From: CBDFKK01 sp965248815
Lineage (GTDB): Bacteria > Pseudomonadota > Alphaproteobacteria > SMXP01
Assembly: GCA_965248815.1 (NCBI GenBank)
Contig: CBDFKK010000008.1
Coordinates: 2,480,001 to 2,544,000, forward strand
DNA: 64,000 bases
Reading direction: 5' to 3'
The translations under genes and the position numbers were made by a program. The stretch's first letter is position 1. Every line of letters starts with the position of its first letter. Under the pieces are notes generated by a model. It saw only the letters and a list, made by a program, of their open reading frames with translations, was not told where the DNA came from and made no database searches. Shown here one piece after another: positions 61,342 through 64,000 of the stretch.

Positions 61342-62520
61342 TTAAACTTTCGGCAGAAATCCCCGCTGGGCATAAAGGTCGAACCAGTAGCGGAAAGCGT
61401 CTTCCGTATCGAGTGCGGCTTGAAAACCCGACTGACGAATTTTGATGGTGCTGAGAAGGCCGGGTTTGTTTGCGCCGGCCGCATAGGTCAATCCGACATC
61501 GGCATAGACGTCCGATTGGCCCACGAATTCGCTAAGACTAATGGGAATGAGACTATGCTTCTTGACGATTTCGTCCCAAATGTGGCCTTTTTGGCGGAAA
61601 TAGTCTGCAATAATCAAGGGGTTATCTGGTCCAACATCGACATTCAGCGCATTCGCAATAGCGGGCCAAACATGAGGCCAAATGAAAATATCGCCGTTTG
61701 TCACATTGAAGATTTCGTTTCGCGCCTCGTCGGCGGTTCCCGCCCATTCGAATGCACGAGCAAGTAGTCGCGCGTCCGTTGCTTCGAGAACTGAGTTCGA
61801 TTTTCCGGGATAACCCATGAGCCGGCCTTCCTCTCGGCGAATTGCAGCAAGTGCGCCGATGACCGGGATAAGATTCATTGACTTTCCGATAGAAAATCCA
61901 AAAATGATCTGTGGACGGAATATCGTCCATGCCCAGCTTTGCCTCTGCTGAACTTCTTTCAGATAGTCTTCTTGCAAAAAGTAAAAGTTGTCGTGATTTT
62001 TTCTCGGCCAACGTTCCTTGGCCGGTGCGTCGAATGGTTCAATGTGAACGCCATAGGCCTTTGTGCCTTGAAGGATAGTCACATTTTTCAGATTACGTGC
62101 GCGGTCTCTCAGAGGTTCAACGAGATTGCGCAACATTTGGGTGTTGGTATCCAGTTCATCGCGTTGTGCAACGTCGCTAACCGGCCCGCGTCTGTCATGC
62201 AGGGCGGCGTAAACGACGTGGGTTATGTCACTCATTTGACCGATAACCTGTCGGCACCCGTCTTCATCTGTAAGGTCGAGTGCGACATGGTGGTAAGCGC
62301 CCTCGAAGAGCGGTTGACTGCGGGAAACTGCGATGACGTCCCAGTTCGGCTGAGCGGTGAAATGTTCAAGCGCTGTGTGACCGACGACGCCGGTGGCACC
62401 GGCGATAAGGATCGTATTTTTACTAGATCGGTTTGCCGCAAATCCGGTTGTGAGAATCGATGCGCCGGCCGCCGCACCACTCAACAAGGCGCTGCGTCGC
62501 GTAAGTCGTAGTTTCTGCAT
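61342..62520 (-). CDS. Exported SDR-family oxidoreductase, PRISE (progesterone 5-beta-reductase-like)
   Basis: A 392-residue Rossmann protein. Residues 1-30 form a twin-arginine signal (LTRRSALLSGAAAGASILTT). The nucleotide-binding motif is ILIAGATGVVGHTALEHF, and family features are ILQGTKAYGVHIEPFDAP, NFYFLQEDYLKE (with the catalytic Tyr region), FRPQIIFGFS and IFNVTNGDIFIWPHVWP. PRISE enzymes reduce activated C=C bonds with NADPH. A start at 62520 is required for the signal; it lies 21 bases after the dehydrogenase gene. Export of a dinucleotide enzyme is unusual and implies a tightly bound cofactor. Confidence 0.82.
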   Translation of the reverse strand: MQKLRLTRRSALLSGAAAGASILTTGFAANRSSKNTILIAGATGVVGHTALEHFTAQPNWDVIAVSRSQPLFEGAYHHVALDLTDEDGCRQVIGQMSDITHVVYAALHDRRGPVSDVAQRDELDTNTQMLRNLVEPLRDRARNLKNVTILQGTKAYGVHIEPFDAPAKERWPRKNHDNFYFLQEDYLKEVQQRQSWAWTIFRPQIIFGFSIGKSMNLIPVIGALAAIRREEGRLMGYPGKSNSVLEATDARLLARAFEWAGTADEARNEIFNVTNGDIFIWPHVWPAIANALNVDVGPDNPLIIADYFRQKGHIWDEIVKKHSLIPISLSEFVGQSDVYADVGLTYAAGANKPGLLSTIKIRQSGFQAALDTEDAFRYWFDLYAQRGFLPKV

Positions 62521-62540
62521 CGTCTCTATCGAAGATTGAG

Positions 62541-63677
62541 CTAGTAGCCGCGCTCCACATCGACTACGGAGAACATTTTTTCGCCGGCGACGTAGCGACG
62601 CAAATTCTCGCGGACGACGAGCCAATATCGATCGCTTCCTCTATCCGATCTGGTCGCGACGTGAGGCGTGATAATGACATTGGGCGCTTTCCATAACGGA
62701 TGGTCTTTGGGCAGGGGTTCCGGCTCGGTCACATCAAGACCGGCCCCCGCCAACGCACCCGATTCGAGCGCCGCCACGAGATCATCAGTGACGACACTTT
62801 TGCCGCGGCCTACGGTAAAAAAGTAAGACTGCGGCTTCATGGCCGCAAAAAATGCGGCATCGAATAAGTTGGTCGTCTCCGGCGTGAGCGGCGTTGCATT
62901 GACCACAACATCGGCTTGCCCTGCCAGCTCAAATAGCTCGTCGGCGAGTCCCACTTGGTCGACAAATTCAGGTCCCTCGCGGCTTGAATTGCGTGTTGCG
63001 ATGACGCGCATGCCAAGCGCATTGGCGCGGCGGGCGACTTCCGTGCCGATACCGCCTAGACCCACCACCAACATGGTCTTGCCTTGAACTTCGCGCATGC
63101 TTGTGTCGCCGAACCCGGTGGGCTTCCATACCTCTTCGTTTTGGAGCGATTGAAAGTGGGGGAGGCTGCGCGTTAGTGCCAGCATCATGGCAATAACGTG
63201 CTCGGCGATGGGCTCGCTGCTGACGCGCTGCATGTTTGTTATCAGATAATCGCCGTTCTTAATCTCGGGCTGCGACACGCAGCTTTCGACGCCGGCCGAT
63301 GAGACATGGATCCAGTGAAGCTCTTTAGCCGCGCTGATGAGACGGGGGGTGCAGAACCCGATGAGCCCCTGAACGTCGGTCATGTCTGGTGGCGGCCCAC
63401 CTCGACTCATGGGGACAAGCTCAACGTCCGTCACGACTTCTCCGAGCCAATCAAGCCGCATGTCATTATCGACCGACACGACGATACGCTCAGGCTTGGT
63501 CCAACTTGGCAAATCGCGCGCAGCGACATTGCTTTCATTGAGGCCGAGCTTGGCAACGAGATCTTCGGCGGTCATGTCGCCCTGAGCGTGAGCCATGCCG
63601 GCAACCGTGAGGGCGGCAACGATGCTGATGAAGGCGATGCGCCGGTTTGTGTGATTTAACGATCTTGAATTTAGCAT
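62541..63677 (-). CDS. Exported D-2-hydroxyacid dehydrogenase family protein
   Basis: A 378-residue NAD-dependent dehydrogenase with an N-terminal signal peptide (RRIAFISIVAALTVAGMAHA, cleavage at AHAQ). The NAD motif is MLVVGLGGIGTEVARRANAL. Catalytic residues are Arg in FFTVGRGKSVV, Glu in GLDVTEPEPLPKDHPLW, and His in VIITPHVATRS. The substrate is unknown. It starts the leftward pair with the PRISE-type enzyme. Its signal is Sec-like, while that of its partner is Tat-like; both point to the periplasm. Confidence 0.87.
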   Translation of the reverse strand: MLNSRSLNHTNRRIAFISIVAALTVAGMAHAQGDMTAEDLVAKLGLNESNVAARDLPSWTKPERIVVSVDNDMRLDWLGEVVTDVELVPMSRGGPPPDMTDVQGLIGFCTPRLISAAKELHWIHVSSAGVESCVSQPEIKNGDYLITNMQRVSSEPIAEHVIAMMLALTRSLPHFQSLQNEEVWKPTGFGDTSMREVQGKTMLVVGLGGIGTEVARRANALGMRVIATRNSSREGPEFVDQVGLADELFELAGQADVVVNATPLTPETTNLFDAAFFAAMKPQSYFFTVGRGKSVVTDDLVAALESGALAGAGLDVTEPEPLPKDHPLWKAPNVIITPHVATRSDRGSDRYWLVVRENLRRYVAGEKMFSVVDVERGY

Positions 63678-63899
63678 TTTTGCTTCCCTTGGCTGGCGGC
63701 GCGGCGATTTAGGCCAAATTGGCCGCTTCCATCAATATTTCTCAATGCTCCTACGCAGAGCCAGTTCGGGTGTTTATTCGCCCGCCTGTCGGCCTCAAAG
63801 TCCCCTCTTACTAACGTTGTATTAACGTGGCCAATTCGCGATAGTGACCCGTTAACGCTGTTTACGGCTCCTTAAACGCTCCGATCCATTGTGCTTTCC

Positions 63900-64000
63900 A
63901 TGAACACGCCGAAAAAAATAGAACTTCCTCACGGGAGGCCCAAGGTAGCGAATCGCGACTTGTCGACCTAAGCGTTGTAATTCCAGCGTACAACGAGGAA
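63900..64000 (+). CDS. Family 2 glycosyltransferase, N-terminal fragment, frameshifted at an A7 run
   Basis: The last bases read LSVVIPAYNEE, the hallmark start of GT-A family 2 glycosyltransferases. The only upstream ATG, at 63900, is in another frame (MNTPKKIELPHG) that stops at 63969-63971. Adding one A to the 7-A run at 63912-63918 joins the two as MNTPKKNRTSSREAQG and then the motif. No start codon exists in the motif frame within the window. The gene continues past the right edge. Family 2 enzymes transfer sugars to lipid carriers or polysaccharides. Confidence 0.7.

Noticed and set aside
1..64000. tRNA, rRNA, CRISPR, insertion sequence or prophage
   Set aside because: Read by eye on both strands; no cloverleaf with conserved T-loop, no regular direct repeats, no transposase, integrase or phage genes.

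Overview
The window looks like chromosomal DNA of an alphaproteobacterium, most likely in or near the Hyphomicrobiales (Rhizobiales). The basis is gene order. fmt-def lies divergent to rmuC; a small SRP RNA precedes dnaX-ybaB-recR; nudC, pheA, kdsB and a membrane cytochrome c lie together; a MarR, NlpC/P60 and M17 aminopeptidase trio follows a yej operon; and there is a complete cpa-type Tad locus. Base composition looks even and moderately GC-rich by eye, with one AT-rich island at about 35200-35325. No insertion sequence, prophage, CRISPR array, tRNA or rRNA was found.

Layout. 1-11.4 kb: protein maturation and DNA maintenance (fmt, def, rmuC, recR, ybaB, dnaX with the SRP RNA), NAD/RNA-cap hydrolase nudC, pheA and kdsB, plus an acetamidase-like enzyme, an exported beta-propeller-like protein and a broken membrane sensor-like gene. 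11.5-23 kb: cytochrome c, a peptide ABC transporter with two tandem binding proteins (yejA-yejA-yejB-yejE-yejF), then NlpC/P60, MarR and leucyl aminopeptidase. Together these read as peptide and wall-peptide scavenging. 23-25 kb: a GST and an orphan TAXI binding protein. 25-35.5 kb: the Tad/Flp pilus locus on the minus strand (flp, cpaA-F, tadB, tadC), with a convergent tadD. Upstream of flp is a 52-codon second Flp-like gene that is easy to miss. 35.7-38.5 kb: an undescribed group of a methyltransferase, a short coiled-coil protein, a stand-alone pilus N-domain protein and a small basic secreted protein.

38.6-42.7 kb: three tandem Tat-exported DUF1838 paralogues with an FAD monooxygenase. 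42.9-48.2 kb: gamma-glutamyltransferase, a VOC protein and pabB-pabA-pabC for p-aminobenzoate. 48.2-53.4 kb: a KefB-type antiporter (frameshifted) and nrdA-nrdB behind an NrdR box and a long structured leader. 53.4-58.1 kb: a monohaem peroxidase-like protein, a TPR protein, an EF-hand protein, an exported M24 peptidase and a TerB-like protein. 58.1-64 kb: a TonB receptor, meaB, two oxidoreductases that both carry export signals, and the start of a family 2 glycosyltransferase.

Four genes (a sensor-like gene, tadB, kefB and the glycosyltransferase) are each broken by a one-base change in or next to a homopolymer, and tadD has a stop codon inside its lipoprotein signal. The homopolymer pattern suggests assembly error more than gene decay, but only reads can settle it. 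The most interesting unexplained items are the second Flp-like pilin, the methyltransferase/pilus-domain group, the nrdAB leader, and a 92-bp element at 55453-55544 that folds on paper into a three-way junction.
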